DNA of 64,000 bases from contig CAVRQR010000013.1 of assembly GCA_963723495.1 (NCBI GenBank), positions 359,080 through 423,079 of the forward strand, given 5' to 3'. Below, in pieces: positions 49,637-59,268 of this stretch (position 1 is the stretch's first letter; every line of letters starts with the position of its first letter). The notes under the pieces were generated by a model. It was not told the DNA's origin and did no database searches. It saw only the letters and a list, made by a program, of their open reading frames with translations. The DNA comes from Gp6-AA40 sp963723495 (lineage in GTDB: Bacteria > Acidobacteriota > Vicinamibacteria > Vicinamibacterales > UBA2999). The translations under genes were made by a program, and so were the position numbers.

Positions 49637-52161
49637 ATGAGACGTATCGTCCAGAAGACCGCGCACATTTTTAGCACTGGTGATTGTCTTAGGAATAGGG
49701 TCACGTGCGGAGGCCCAGTGTTCAGCATCGACGCCTTCTTCCTCCACGAGTCAGCGAAAAATTCAAGTCAACCTGACATGTCCTGGAGCGAGCTTTTTTA
49801 AGGTTTCTGAGACACCCGACTTCAAAGAGTCTGATTCTACAGGTGTTGCCATCGAGATTATAAACGTCGATCCCAACAACGAATTTGTCGATATTTCGGT
49901 CACTTATCCTGCGGGCACTCCCACTTTTCCGGCTCAACCTTTTCGTATGCCCACAGAAACCAAATCGCCGCGTGTTCTCGGCGTCTTGGTCGATTTTGAC
50001 GACGGAAACGAACTGACACTGCCTCAATATGCGACGCCAGCGTTCTTGAACAAACTTCTGTTTAGCGGCAACCACGACGGACGTTTGCTTTACAACAGTC
50101 TTGGGGCTTGGCTTCAACAAAACTCATACGGAGTAGTGAGTTTGGCGGGTAACGTTTATCCCGGAGTCGTGCATCTCGATGCGGTGTCCGTTTATCGACC
50201 GTCCCTCGGTGTTCAAGGCATGTTTAAAGCCGTTGCTGATAACCTGGTCGCGACAGGTTACATCAACCCCCTCAACAATCCTTATGACATTTTGATTATA
50301 TTTTCCGCAGGCGGGCTCGCGACTTCGTCAGCCGACTTCTATAACTTTAATAGCTATTGGCAATACAAAGGCTTTGAGAAAGTCCTGCAGGTCGATATAC
50401 CCATCGACAGCACCTCGGTTCTCTACTCTCAGATTCAGAATGAGGCGGCCGTCGTCAACGCCGATGGCGTTGTTGTCACGAAGTACAATCCAGGAGGTAC
50501 AACGGCAAGCGTATGGCTGGCGGCCGATGTGAACCACACCGGAACCAACTACTTCGCCTCGATGGCTTGGGCCTTTCAGGGAGGGGTTCCGTCCATCAGC
50601 AACCAACTCATTCGATACATTAGATTGAATCAACCACTGAGTCCGGGAACCTCAGTGATCGTGACATATCAGCCACATCAGCTACTTTAAAATCGATGAG
50701 GCCACGCGAATCGCTCTGCCTCCAGACACATTGTTCGGCGATAAGTTGAACTGGTTTGGACTCATTTCCCATGAATTCATGCACCTCGCAGGTAGCCTTC
50801 TCACTACCTCTTGGAGTGTGTCTCCGAAGATGGGCATCGGCGATCTTTACGACCAACCTTGGGAAGTAGTTAGGGAATATGACATCATGGCAGGCGGAGG
50901 GTACACTGCCACTGACGCCTTGAACCCTTACCTCAATCAATGGATCCGCTACGACACGCCCACGCACTTTAGCGGTTACACGAAAGTGCAAATGGGTTTG
51001 TTGGCACCTTATACTGTCGGATATGGTCGCAATGAAACCAGCTTGCGACTGTATCGAAGCGAGGAAGTGGATTTTCTAAGCTCCGCGAACCGAATCAAAT
51101 TGATCAAAGTTCCGCTCAGACCACCAGGAGACAAGATCGGCATGCAGTTGGTCGGCTACAACAATACAGCCACCAACAAATATTACGGTGACGATTTTCT
51201 GATTCTCGAATGGCGAAGCAAAGCTCCATTTGCCGCTGATAAGATCAACTTCGACGAGCCTCTCTCCAGCGAAGGCCTGGTCATTTATCGCGTCCTCGAC
51301 GGGGGACCGAGCCCCGCGAACTCCGGTTACTATCATGGCAATAAGGAGCAGAACAATATCGCCATCCAGGATGCCACTCCACCCCTGCCGCCCTACGCCT
51401 CATTGAATGACTATACTGTCGTTCGGCAAAGTTCGATTTCAACGACTTCGCCTGCGACATTTGGACCCGCATCTGGAGTGTATCGCTACCTCGCCTCTGA
51501 GGTTCAGAGTTGGAAAAATGCGGGCGACACAGCCAATGTGGATGTCCAATTGACAGCGGGAGCTGGAACGAAGACCGTCTACGCGAAGTTCATGGACCTG
51601 AGTGGGAATATCGTAGGCACCTCCTCCTTTGAGGTCACACTCAACGAAGCGGATACGATGCCACCGACGGCACCAACTGCCTTGACCGCCGTCTCAGTCA
51701 GTTCTTCGCAAGTGAATCTCAGTTGGAATGCGAGCTCAGACGCAGTTGGCGTGACCGGTTATGACATCTTCCGCAATGGTGTGTTTCTCCGAACCGTGAC
51801 GGGGTTGACGTCCTCAGATACTGGGTTAGCGGCCTCGACCACCTATTCTTACTTTGTCAAAGCGCGGGACGCCGCCGCAAATCCCAGCAGCCCATCGAGC
51901 ACTGTTTTCGTGACCACTCAAGCGCCGTCTGTGACGACAGCCACAATCACAGGCACAGTTTCGAATTCAGCGGGCGTAGCTGTTGCGAGTGCGAAAATCG
52001 ACGTCGGATCCGGTAAGAAAAAGAAGACCTATTATGCGAATTCCAATGGTCAATACACGATTCCGGGTGTGGCGGCGGGCACAAACACTGTTGACATTCT
52101 CGGCCCGAGGCTATGTGGCACAAGCGATCAGCGTCACTGTGCAGCGCCGGTCAGACACTGA
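49637..52161 (+). CDS. Secreted M6-type metalloprotease with FN3 and carboxypeptidase-regulatory-like domains, frameshifted
   Basis: About 840 codons. The signal peptide is restored if TTTTT at about 49669-49673 is read as TTTT: MRRIVQKTAHILALVIVLG then IGSRAEAQ. A second break lies near 50665. The catalytic zinc site is SHEFMHLAG (HExxH, nt 50770-50784), followed by YDIMAGGG, as in M6/immune-inhibitor-A-like peptidases (HExxH...D-M-x-G). C-terminal parts: one fibronectin-III domain (PPTAPTALTAVSVSSSQVNLSW) and a carboxypeptidase-regulatory-like domain (TITGTVSNSAGVAVASAKI). The last codons are disturbed by another shift near 52105, so the true end is between 52161 and 52295. Base composition is clearly lower in G+C than neighbours, suggesting transfer. 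Confidence 0.8.
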
Positions 52162-52224
52162 CCCGCCAGGTGACTCTGCAAGCGCTGCTAACGCCAGCCT
52201 CCGGATTGCGTCACGGCTTGGCCG

Positions 52225-53292
52225 TCATCGGCCGCTGCGCGCCAACTCGTCGTCGATCACGCGAGCGAACGCCTCGAGCGGTTGCGCGCCGGTGAGCACG
52301 CGGCCGTTGATGAAAAACGTCGGCGTGCCAGTCACGTCCAGCCGCTTGCCCTCCTCGACGTCCTTCTGAACCGCCGCCTGGTGTTTCCCGCTCGCGACGC
52401 ACGCCTTGAAGCTCGCCATGTCGAGACCCGTTTCCTGCGCTACGGCCGGCAACTGGTCCGGCTGTTTCGGTGATCCTGCGAACAGCGCCTTGTGATACGG
52501 CCAGAATTTTCCCTGGTCCGAAGCGCATCGCGCCGCCTCGTGGGCCTTACGCGCCTGCGGATGAAGATTGTCGATGGGGTAATCGCGCCAAACCAGCCTG
52601 ACTCGATCGCCGTAACGCGACAGAATCTGCCCGATCGTGTCCTCCGCGCGTTGGCAGAACGGGCAGTGGAAATCGGAGAACTCGACGATGGTGACAGGTG
52701 CGTCCTTGGCGCCGACGAATGGTGCACCGTCGACGTTCACCTGGATGCGCTGCACGGGCGGCGGCGTGAGATAGACCGCAACCTTCGCCTGTGACCGCAG
52801 CGTCTTCACGAACGCCTCCCGCTGCGCGGCGATCTTCTGGCTCTGTAGTCGCGACCTGACCTGCTCGCGCCGGGTCGCGTCGTCGTCCTTGGGCAGTTTG
52901 TTTGCTTGGTAGAAGGCGTTGATCTGCTGCTCCGTCACCAAGCCCACCTTCGATGTGACCTCGGCATCGAGAAGTGCCGTCTCCGACACACCCCGCTTCG
53001 CCGCCTCCTTCGCAATCAAGCGCTCGACAATCATCGCGTCGAGCCGCTGCTTTTTGAGCGTATAGATTTGTTCCTCCAGTTTGCTCAACTGCACGGCGAG
53101 AGCCTTCTCGATCTCCTCCTTCGTGATGGGCGCACCGTCCACGTCGGCGAGAACCTCGCCCTTCGCGACTGGGTTCGGCGCCTTGGCTTTCTCGCCCTCG
53201 GAGCGCTGGGCATCGGCGGACACCGCGACCAGCATCACGACTACGACACTGGAAAGACAGAGCAACATGACGGGACCCATTCGGCGACTCAT
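52225..53292 (-). CDS. DsbA-like thiol-disulfide protein with SurA-like N-terminal region
   Basis: 355 residues. Signal peptide (VMLLCLSSVVVVMLVAVSADA), then a SurA/PpiC-type N-terminal helical region (VLADVDGAPITKEEIEKAL), then a DsbA-type thioredoxin domain with the active site FHCPFCQRAED (CPFC) and the cis-proline loop VTGTPTFFINGR. Likely a periplasmic oxidoreductase or chaperone for secreted proteins. Its neighbour, a cysteine-rich secreted protein 118 bp upstream on the same strand, is a plausible client. Intact frame. Confidence 0.88.
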   Translation of the reverse strand: MSRRMGPVMLLCLSSVVVVMLVAVSADAQRSEGEKAKAPNPVAKGEVLADVDGAPITKEEIEKALAVQLSKLEEQIYTLKKQRLDAMIVERLIAKEAAKRGVSETALLDAEVTSKVGLVTEQQINAFYQANKLPKDDDATRREQVRSRLQSQKIAAQREAFVKTLRSQAKVAVYLTPPPVQRIQVNVDGAPFVGAKDAPVTIVEFSDFHCPFCQRAEDTIGQILSRYGDRVRLVWRDYPIDNLHPQARKAHEAARCASDQGKFWPYHKALFAGSPKQPDQLPAVAQETGLDMASFKACVASGKHQAAVQKDVEEGKRLDVTGTPTFFINGRVLTGAQPLEAFARVIDDELARSGR

Positions 53293-53410
53293 GATGTGAC
53301 ACCACTTTCTTCAATAACGTGTTTGGCCCCCGCTGCCTGCGAGGGAGGCGACCTGGGCGGCCCCCTCGAGGGCCGAGGACCGCCCAGATCACTCGCACTG
53401 ACTGCTTCTA

Positions 53411-54826
53411 CTACGGCCTTGTGACGGAAACGACGACGGTGGCGGTATCGGACGGCGTGAATTGGACGCCGTCCGCATCCACAGTGCCTCCCGTCACCGT
53501 GTTGGTTCGCGTCAAGTCACAACTGTTGATCCTTCCCACAAACGCGCAGCTGTAGTTGCCAGACGGCGAGATCGGAATCTGGCGGCACCGCGCAGTTCGT
53601 GCTGATAACGTATGCCCTGGACAGCTGGTGGTGATGTTGCCGTATGGAACGTCGGTCAGCGTGTTCAGCGTCAGCGTCTCCAGCGTGTTGGTGTTGTTCA
53701 CCACGACATCGTAGGTCGTATCGACCTGGCATTGACTGGCACTCGCGGTCTTGGTCAGTGTCGGCGCCGACGACAAGTCCGTGTAGGGGACCTCGGCGTC
53801 ATCGGTGTCGCAGACGGCGTTGGAGTTAGTGACATTGTTTGCGCAGGCTGTCACTGTGTCCGGGAAGGCTGGGCCACCGAAATCTCCCGGCGGGACGAGT
53901 GCCGTGAACGTACAGCTGCACGTAGCATTCGGCGCGATCACCCCACCGACCTCGCAGGTCGCCGCAACACCATCGGGCACGCAGGTCGAGCCTGGCAGTG
54001 ACGGGATGTCGCCGAACGGGTCGTCAGTCAAACTGGTCAACGTCACGTCTACCGTCGACGTGTTTTTTACTACGACGCTGTAGGTCGCGTCGCCACCCGT
54101 CTCGGGGACACTGGGGGTCAACGCTTCCTTGGTGACCTCGAGGGTTGTCGATATCGAGGTGATGTCGAGGACCAGGGTTCCCGTGTTGCATTTCGACGGC
54201 GACCCCGGGTAGACATCGTTGGTCGTCGTCCCGTTGCCGATCCCCCGGCACACTTCGTTCGACCCCGGCTGCCGCCAAGTCGTCGCGAAGGGCAGCCGCA
54301 GCTGTTGGCCGGGGGTCAAGGGGCACTGGGCGCTGATCTGAGCGCTAACGAACAGTGGGTTATGGGCGGTCCCCAGAGGGCCTGCGATCTCGCCGCACAC
54401 ATCCGGTGCCGCGTCGAGATTGATGAAGTTCCCGGCTGGCGTGTTCGACACGAGGGACGCGCTCGCCGCGCACTGCCCCGTCAGGGCCCCGTCGTTGTTG
54501 AGATCGCCATCGGTGGCGAGGTAGAAGCCGACGTCATAGCGGGTATTGGCGGTCAGATCCATCCGAAAATCCGCCGTGAAGGTGACCGTCTGGCCGGCAA
54601 AGCACGAGCACAGCCCGGTAACGGCGTCGCAACTGCCCCCGGTGACAATGTCGATGTTGGTCGCCTCGGCAAGCGTGACGTCGTTGGCCGTACAGGTGAG
54701 GCTTTGGCTGTTGCCATGCGCCTGCCAGACATCCTGGATACAGGTTTGTGCAGACGCCGCCTCGGGCCCAAAGAGCACCCCTCCTCCGACGAGAGTGAGC
54801 ACCGTGACAAGTCGAGTGTTGCGCAT
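53411..54826 (-). CDS. Cysteine-rich secreted protein with DUF11-like repeats
   Basis: About 471 residues from the ATG at 54826. Signal peptide TRLVTVLTLVGGGVLFGPEAASA; an N-terminal domain rich in paired cysteines; then at least two DUF11-like beta-sandwich repeats (TLEVTKEALTPSVPETGGDATYSVVVKNTSTVDVTLTSL; APTLTKTASASQCQVDTTYDVVVNN). Around 53585-53620 the other frame reads VISTNCAVPP, which fits the domain better than the printed frame, so two compensating one-base errors are likely. Probably a cell-surface or extracellular adhesin-like protein stabilised by disulfides. Confidence 0.75.
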   Translation of the reverse strand: MRNTRLVTVLTLVGGGVLFGPEAASAQTCIQDVWQAHGNSQSLTCTANDVTLAEATNIDIVTGGSCDAVTGLCSCFAGQTVTFTADFRMDLTANTRYDVGFYLATDGDLNNDGALTGQCAASASLVSNTPAGNFINLDAAPDVCGEIAGPLGTAHNPLFVSAQISAQCPLTPGQQLRLPFATTWRQPGSNEVCRGIGNGTTTNDVYPGSPSKCNTGTLVLDITSISTTLEVTKEALTPSVPETGGDATYSVVVKNTSTVDVTLTSLTDDPFGDIPSLPGSTCVPDGVAATCEVGGVIAPNATCSCTFTALVPPGDFGGPAFPDTVTACANNVTNSNAVCDTDDAEVPYTDLSSAPTLTKTASASQCQVDTTYDVVVNNTNTLETLTLNTLTDVPYGNITTSCPGHTLSARTARCRQIPISPSGNYSCAFVGRINSCDLTRTNTVTGGTVDADGVQFTPSDTATVVVSVTRP

Positions 54827-55084
54827 ATTGATTCGGCCTTCCGCGGCGGTCTGACCACCGGGGGATCCAGTGGCGTGAGGGAGGGCAGACCCGGAACGAG
54901 TCACCCATGCCGCTATTTTTTGTTGTTAGCCCTTCGGGGAGGGAGCTTATCGCTCGTGCCAACATCAGCAAATTGCACGAAGGTGCCTGATCACCACGAA
55001 GAAAACCGTGCAAATCGGGCCCTTTGATCGCGCGTACCGGCACGTTTACCTGTACGCGACGTTCTTTGTGCGTCGGACCGCGGT

Positions 55085-55763
55085 TCATTGCGTCAACGAG
55101 GTGAGGGTGGCGTCGGTCTGAAGCCCATGACTGACGGCAAACATAGCGAGCTCCAGGCGCGTGGACATGCCGGTCTTGTCGAAGATGTTCGTGAGATGGT
55201 GTTTGACCGTCGTTTCGCTGATGGCGAAGAGGTGGGCGATGTCCTTATTGCTGTAGGCCGCCGCGATCGCAACGACGATCTCGCTCTCTCGGTCGGTGAG
55301 CCCGAGAGCTATGTTGCCGTTTCCGGGCCCCAAGCCGGTACAGCGCCTGTCGAAAGTCGGTGACCGGTTCGCGGTCGACCCAGTACTTTCCCGCGACAAC
55401 CGCGCGGATGGCGCGGACAAGCAGGCCAGCGTGTGCATCCTTCAGGATCACGCCACGGGCTTCGAGGTTGATCAACAGCTGGATCGCCGATGGATGCAGT
55501 GCTGTCGTCAGCACCACGAGCGCCGTTGGTGAGAGGGACGACGTCACTTGGGGTATGAGGTTTTCGGGAAAAACTGCCAGATCGAGCACCAACACCTCGG
55601 GTTTCAGCTCCCGCGTCCGTTGCAGTGCTTCGATTCCGTCGCTCGTGTTGAGAACGACTTGAAAACGTCGGCTCGACTTGAGGACCGTCCGCAAGCCGTC
55701 GCCGAACAGAGCATGCTTCGCCGCGACGACGACGCGCGGACGTGCGACCGAGGCTCGATTCAC
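55085..55763 (-). CDS. NarL/LuxR-family response regulator, frameshifted near 55325
   Basis: About 226 residues. Receiver: RPRVVVAAKHALFGDGLRTVL, phospho-acceptor Asp in VLVLDLAVFP, Lys in GVILKDA. The usual acidic pair is AA, so this receiver is atypical. After a one-base shift near 55325 comes a LuxR-type HTH: LTDRESEIVVAIAAAYSNKDIAHLFAISETTVKHHLTNIFDKTGMSTRLELAMFA, which is complete. The GTG at 55763 follows GGAGG with suitable spacing. No partner kinase is adjacent. It could control the secreted-protein genes next to it. Confidence 0.82.
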
Positions 55764-56119
55764 GACTATGCCTCCAGGAGGCCGCCACGGTGTCCAAACG
55801 GGTGCTGGCGCGTGGGGCTCCAAATGCAACTACGCAAGCTCAACACCGATTGAACATGCACTGTGCCGGACGTCCTGGCGCGTGCTCCAGCACATCCTTA
55901 ACGAGCGGCCACCTCAGCAATTTCGGCGCCATGCCCCAGTCGTGACGGAATGCGAAGAATCTCTAGGGGAATCGCGGCCGGCGACGTCTGAAGTCCACCG
56001 GCAGGGCGCCTTTGGTCACGGGGTCTTGGCGTGGTTCGACGCGAGCTTCGGCGAGGTCTCGCAGTAGCTGAGACGATGCCATCAAGATCCTTCCCCTCAT
56101 GCGACCGCTCCTGACGATC
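55764..56119. other. 356-bp stretch with no firmly supported gene
   Basis: Holds the promoter side of the LuxR-type regulator and the left edge of the broken sulfite-oxidase copy. A 45-codon minus-strand frame (about 55960-56097, MRGRILMASSQLLRDLAEARVE start) is open but has no recognisable relatives in my knowledge. Confidence 0.35.
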
Positions 56120-56711
56120 TGCGCCCGGCGTGCGGTAGGACGTGAAGGACGTGCTGTTTCGCGGCGCTGATGGCGGGGCCCTGGAGGGCCGTTCGGAACC
56201 CATGCGCTTCGAGCGCAGTCTTCGGATCGACGACGCGCGCGACAGCGATGTGCTCCTGGCCTACGCGATGAACGGCGAGCCATTGCCCGTCGAACATGGA
56301 TATCCGTTGCGTCTGATCGTTCCACGTTGGTACGCGGTCGCGTCGGTCAAGTGGTTGACCGAGATCGAACTCATCGACCGGACATTCACCGGACACTACC
56401 AGGGCGACAGTACCGCTATGAATGGGAGCGCGACGGTCGAATCATCGAGCGAGCCGGTCACGTTGCCCGATTGCGCGTATCGATGTGAGCGTGAACGGCG
56501 GCGACTGGCAGGAAGCGCGTCTCGTGAGCGAACGCAATCGCTACAGCTGGCAGTGGTGGGAATTGATTACACGCGTCGAGAAATCGGAGCATCTCGCCCT
56601 CCGCGCGCGCGCGACCGATCTGGCCGGCCGGACTCAGCCCGAGCGTGCCGAGTGGAACCGACTGGGGTACGGGAATAACGCGATCCAGGAGGTCCCGATC
56701 CGCGTGTCGTG
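56120..56711 (+). pseudogene. Broken partial copy of the sulfite-oxidase-type gene
   Basis: Matches the last ~230 codons of the intact gene at 47668-49065 (DVLFRGADGG, then LRIDDARDSDVLLAYAMNGEPLPVEHGYPLRLIVPRW and the end WNRLGYGNNAIQEVPIRVS). It lacks the whole N-terminal and Cys-ligand regions. It has a frame change near 56410 and a deletion near 56460 joining VTLP to IARIDVSVNGG. It cannot encode an active enzyme. Confidence 0.9.
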
Positions 56712-56722
56712 ATCGATTCTGA
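56120..56722 (+). repeat. Long direct repeat, right copy
   Basis: Same orientation as 48380-49076. Together the copies bracket about 7 kb containing the metalloprotease, DsbA-like, cysteine-rich and LuxR-type genes. Confidence 0.85.
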
Positions 56723-56734
56723 ATTCTTTCGCAT

Positions 56735-56809
56735 TCACCCGAGCCAGAAGTACAGCTCGTTCTCGTCGAGGTCGCGTATCACGAGCGTGGGCACTCCCCA
56801 GTGGGACAT
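56735..56809 (-). pseudogene. 3' remnant of a VOC/glyoxalase-family gene
   Basis: On the minus strand, the 24 codons before a TGA at 56735 read WGVPTLVIRDLDENELYFWLG. That matches the closing strand of VOC-family proteins (WG.P.F.IRDPDGN..FFWL). No upstream part of such a gene remains. Found directly beside the right copy of the sulfite-oxidase repeat. Confidence 0.5.
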
Positions 56810-56818
56810 TCGGTCTCA

Positions 56819-58709
56819 TCAGAGCTTCCATCCGATGAGATTCCACTGATAGAGCCAGGCCACGGTCCCCAGCGCGGCAACCGACACCAAGGTCAGACAG
56901 ACGCGACCCGCCATGCGCCACCAACCTCGCCTCCACGCGACGATCATCGCGGCGACCAGGCCGACAGAGAGCGCCGTTCCGACGACGAAGAGCGTGAGGC
57001 CCGCTCGGAGCATTGCCGACGGCGTGCCGAAGACGATCTGGTTCGAATCCCCGAGGCTAATCATCAGAATCGTCAGTCCAACCGCGAGCGCAAGGCTCGT
57101 CGTCCAGGCGAGTAAGTGTGCCACCTTGGAACTAATCGGCATCCGAACCTTGCGCTGCAGGACGGCGTTAATCGGCAAGCCGATCAGCCCGCTTACCAGT
57201 ACCGCGGCACAGACACCGAGCCACACCATCTGCGGAACGATTCCCTTCCACCACGGTTGCTTCAGCATCGCGACGACACAGAATGGTGAGGTGCAGAGCT
57301 GCGCGATCTCCCCGCGCTCGTCCTCGCGAAACACGAGCTGGCGCTGACCATCCACCTGGGCAAAGACCAAAGGCTCGACTTGTCGCCAACGCGTCGGCTC
57401 GCCAGCGCCACGCATCACGAGATAACCATCGGCATCGACAGCGACTGAAGCGGCGGCGACGAGCTTGACGATCCTCGTCAGATCGCTTTCCGATACCCGC
57501 GACAGCGCATACGTCCCGGTGAATCGTTCGAGGCGTGCCCGGCTGTCTTTCACGGGGGCGGGCTCCTTGGGGAGCGGAGTCGGGAAATGGCGATCGAAGA
57601 ACGCCTGCATGAACTCGTTTCTTGCCGAAGCGCCGCTATCGGTGTTGAACGCGACGAACACGCCGAAATTTTGGGCGGGCACCATGGTCGTCTGGCTGTG
57701 GAACCAGATCGTGTCGCCACCGTGTCCGTAAGCGGTCACGCCGTTCCAGTTCGACTCCATGAACCCGTGGAGCATCCCGTTGATCTTCGGCGAGAACGAC
57801 GTGAGCTTACCGCGCATCGTACGCGCCGTTTCCGCGCGGAGAATGCGACCGTCGCCAAGCGCGCCATCGTTGAGATGGGCCAGCATGAAACGTCCCATGT
57901 CCTCACCGCTCACGCTCATGGCGCCGGCCGGTGCCCACGGGACGTACTCGAACGGCTGCTCCTTCAAGCGGCCCTCGGCCCATTCGTAGCCCTTTGAGAG
58001 ATCAGCCGCGAGGGTGGCCGGAACCGGCTGACGGATGCTGGTGTGAACCATGTTCAGCGGAGCCAGGATTCGATCTTCGACGTACTTCTTCGTACGGAAC
58101 GCCGGAAACGTGCTCGACGATGAGCCCGGCGAGGGCCGTGCCATAGTTCGAGTAGGCAGTGACGGTCCCGGGGGCGAAGACGCGAGCGGGCATCTGATCT
58201 CGCATGGGTTCCACGAGCGGACGCATCTTGTCGGCCGTCTTCGAGAACAGGCCATAGACGTCGTCCTCGAAACCGGGGGTGTGCGTCATCAGGTGTTCGA
58301 GCGTGATGGGCTCGGGGAACGTCGCCGGAATCTGCACGCCTTTCAGGTAGCGATTGACGTCGGTGTGCAGATCGAGCCTGCCCTCCTCGGCAAGCTGCAT
58401 CACAGCCGTCCAGGCGAACATCTTCGAGTTCGAGGCAACGCGAAAGAGCGTGCGCCCTGGATCTACCGGCTTGCGCTCGGCGAAATCGGCGTAACCGTAA
58501 CCCTTCTTGAACACCACCTGGCCGTCACTGACGATCACGACCACAGCCCCGGCGAAATGGTGCGCCTTCTGCAGCGCTCCCATCGAGCCGTCGATGAAGT
58601 CTTCCCAATCGCGTAACACGTCCGGGGTGGATGGTGATTCCTGAGCAAGCATCGAGAGGCTCGATAGCAGCGTGAACCCAAATGCGAGCACCACTGTTGT
58701 GTATTTCAT
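56819..58709 (-). CDS. Serine hydrolase (beta-lactamase/class C family) with membrane tail, frameshifted near 58115
   Basis: About 630 residues. Signal peptide TVVLAFGFTLLSSLSMLAQ. Catalytic elements: SxxK as FRVASNSKMFAW, YxN as YSNYGTALAG, and HxG as YGHGGDTIWF, the layout of class C beta-lactamase/D-peptidase-like esterases. One frame shift lies near 58115. The C-terminal ~170 residues form a lipocalin-like region and four membrane helices (PQMVWLGVCAAVLVSGLIGLPI, LLAWTTSLALAVGLTILMISL, LTLFVVGTALSVGLVAAMIVAW, MAGRVCLTLVSVAALGTVAWLY). A periplasmic peptidase or esterase tethered to the inner membrane. ATG at 58709. Confidence 0.82.
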
Positions 58710-59268
58710 GGCATCAGCCGGTCCACGCGAAGCTTGCCACAACTGACTAGGATTTCTCTCCAATAGGTAGCGCCATCGGTTTGCGGTCAGTCTAAGCGGC
58801 TTCGCCACTTCACGAACGACGTTAGTGCTTCGCTACTCCCGTTCCTCAGCACTCCACCGATTCCCACACGCGGTGCCATATGTGAAGACACTGGGTGGAC
58901 GACGATAACCGTGTTGGGGCTTGTGAAGGCCGTTGACTGCGAGGCGGAAGCCGTTTGAGGCCGGCTGGTCCCGTCAGCTCTGGGTCGACCTGATGCGCCG
59001 CAGTTTCTGGCTTGACGTCCTCGCGTGTCCGCATTTAGGAGTGATAAGGGATCCCGGCGCTGCACTCGTCGCCAGTTGCGGGATCGTCTCATCGTCTGCT
59101 GTCAGCACGCTTTCGGTCGCGGCATCGCGCGCGGCTGGTGAGAGCGGCTCAACCCAGGTCACGTTGTCTTGAAGAACCCATCCCGTTTTACAAGTCCGAA
59201 CTGCCGTCGACGATGGCCGTGATCCGACTGCAAACTGATCGGGCCGATTCTCTTCGTCACGTCACGAA
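58710..59268. other. 559-bp stretch without a supported gene
   Basis: Between the serine hydrolase and the IS630 element. No motif-bearing frame. The right part is the original downstream sequence of the PAP2 gene before the IS inserted. Confidence 0.4.
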
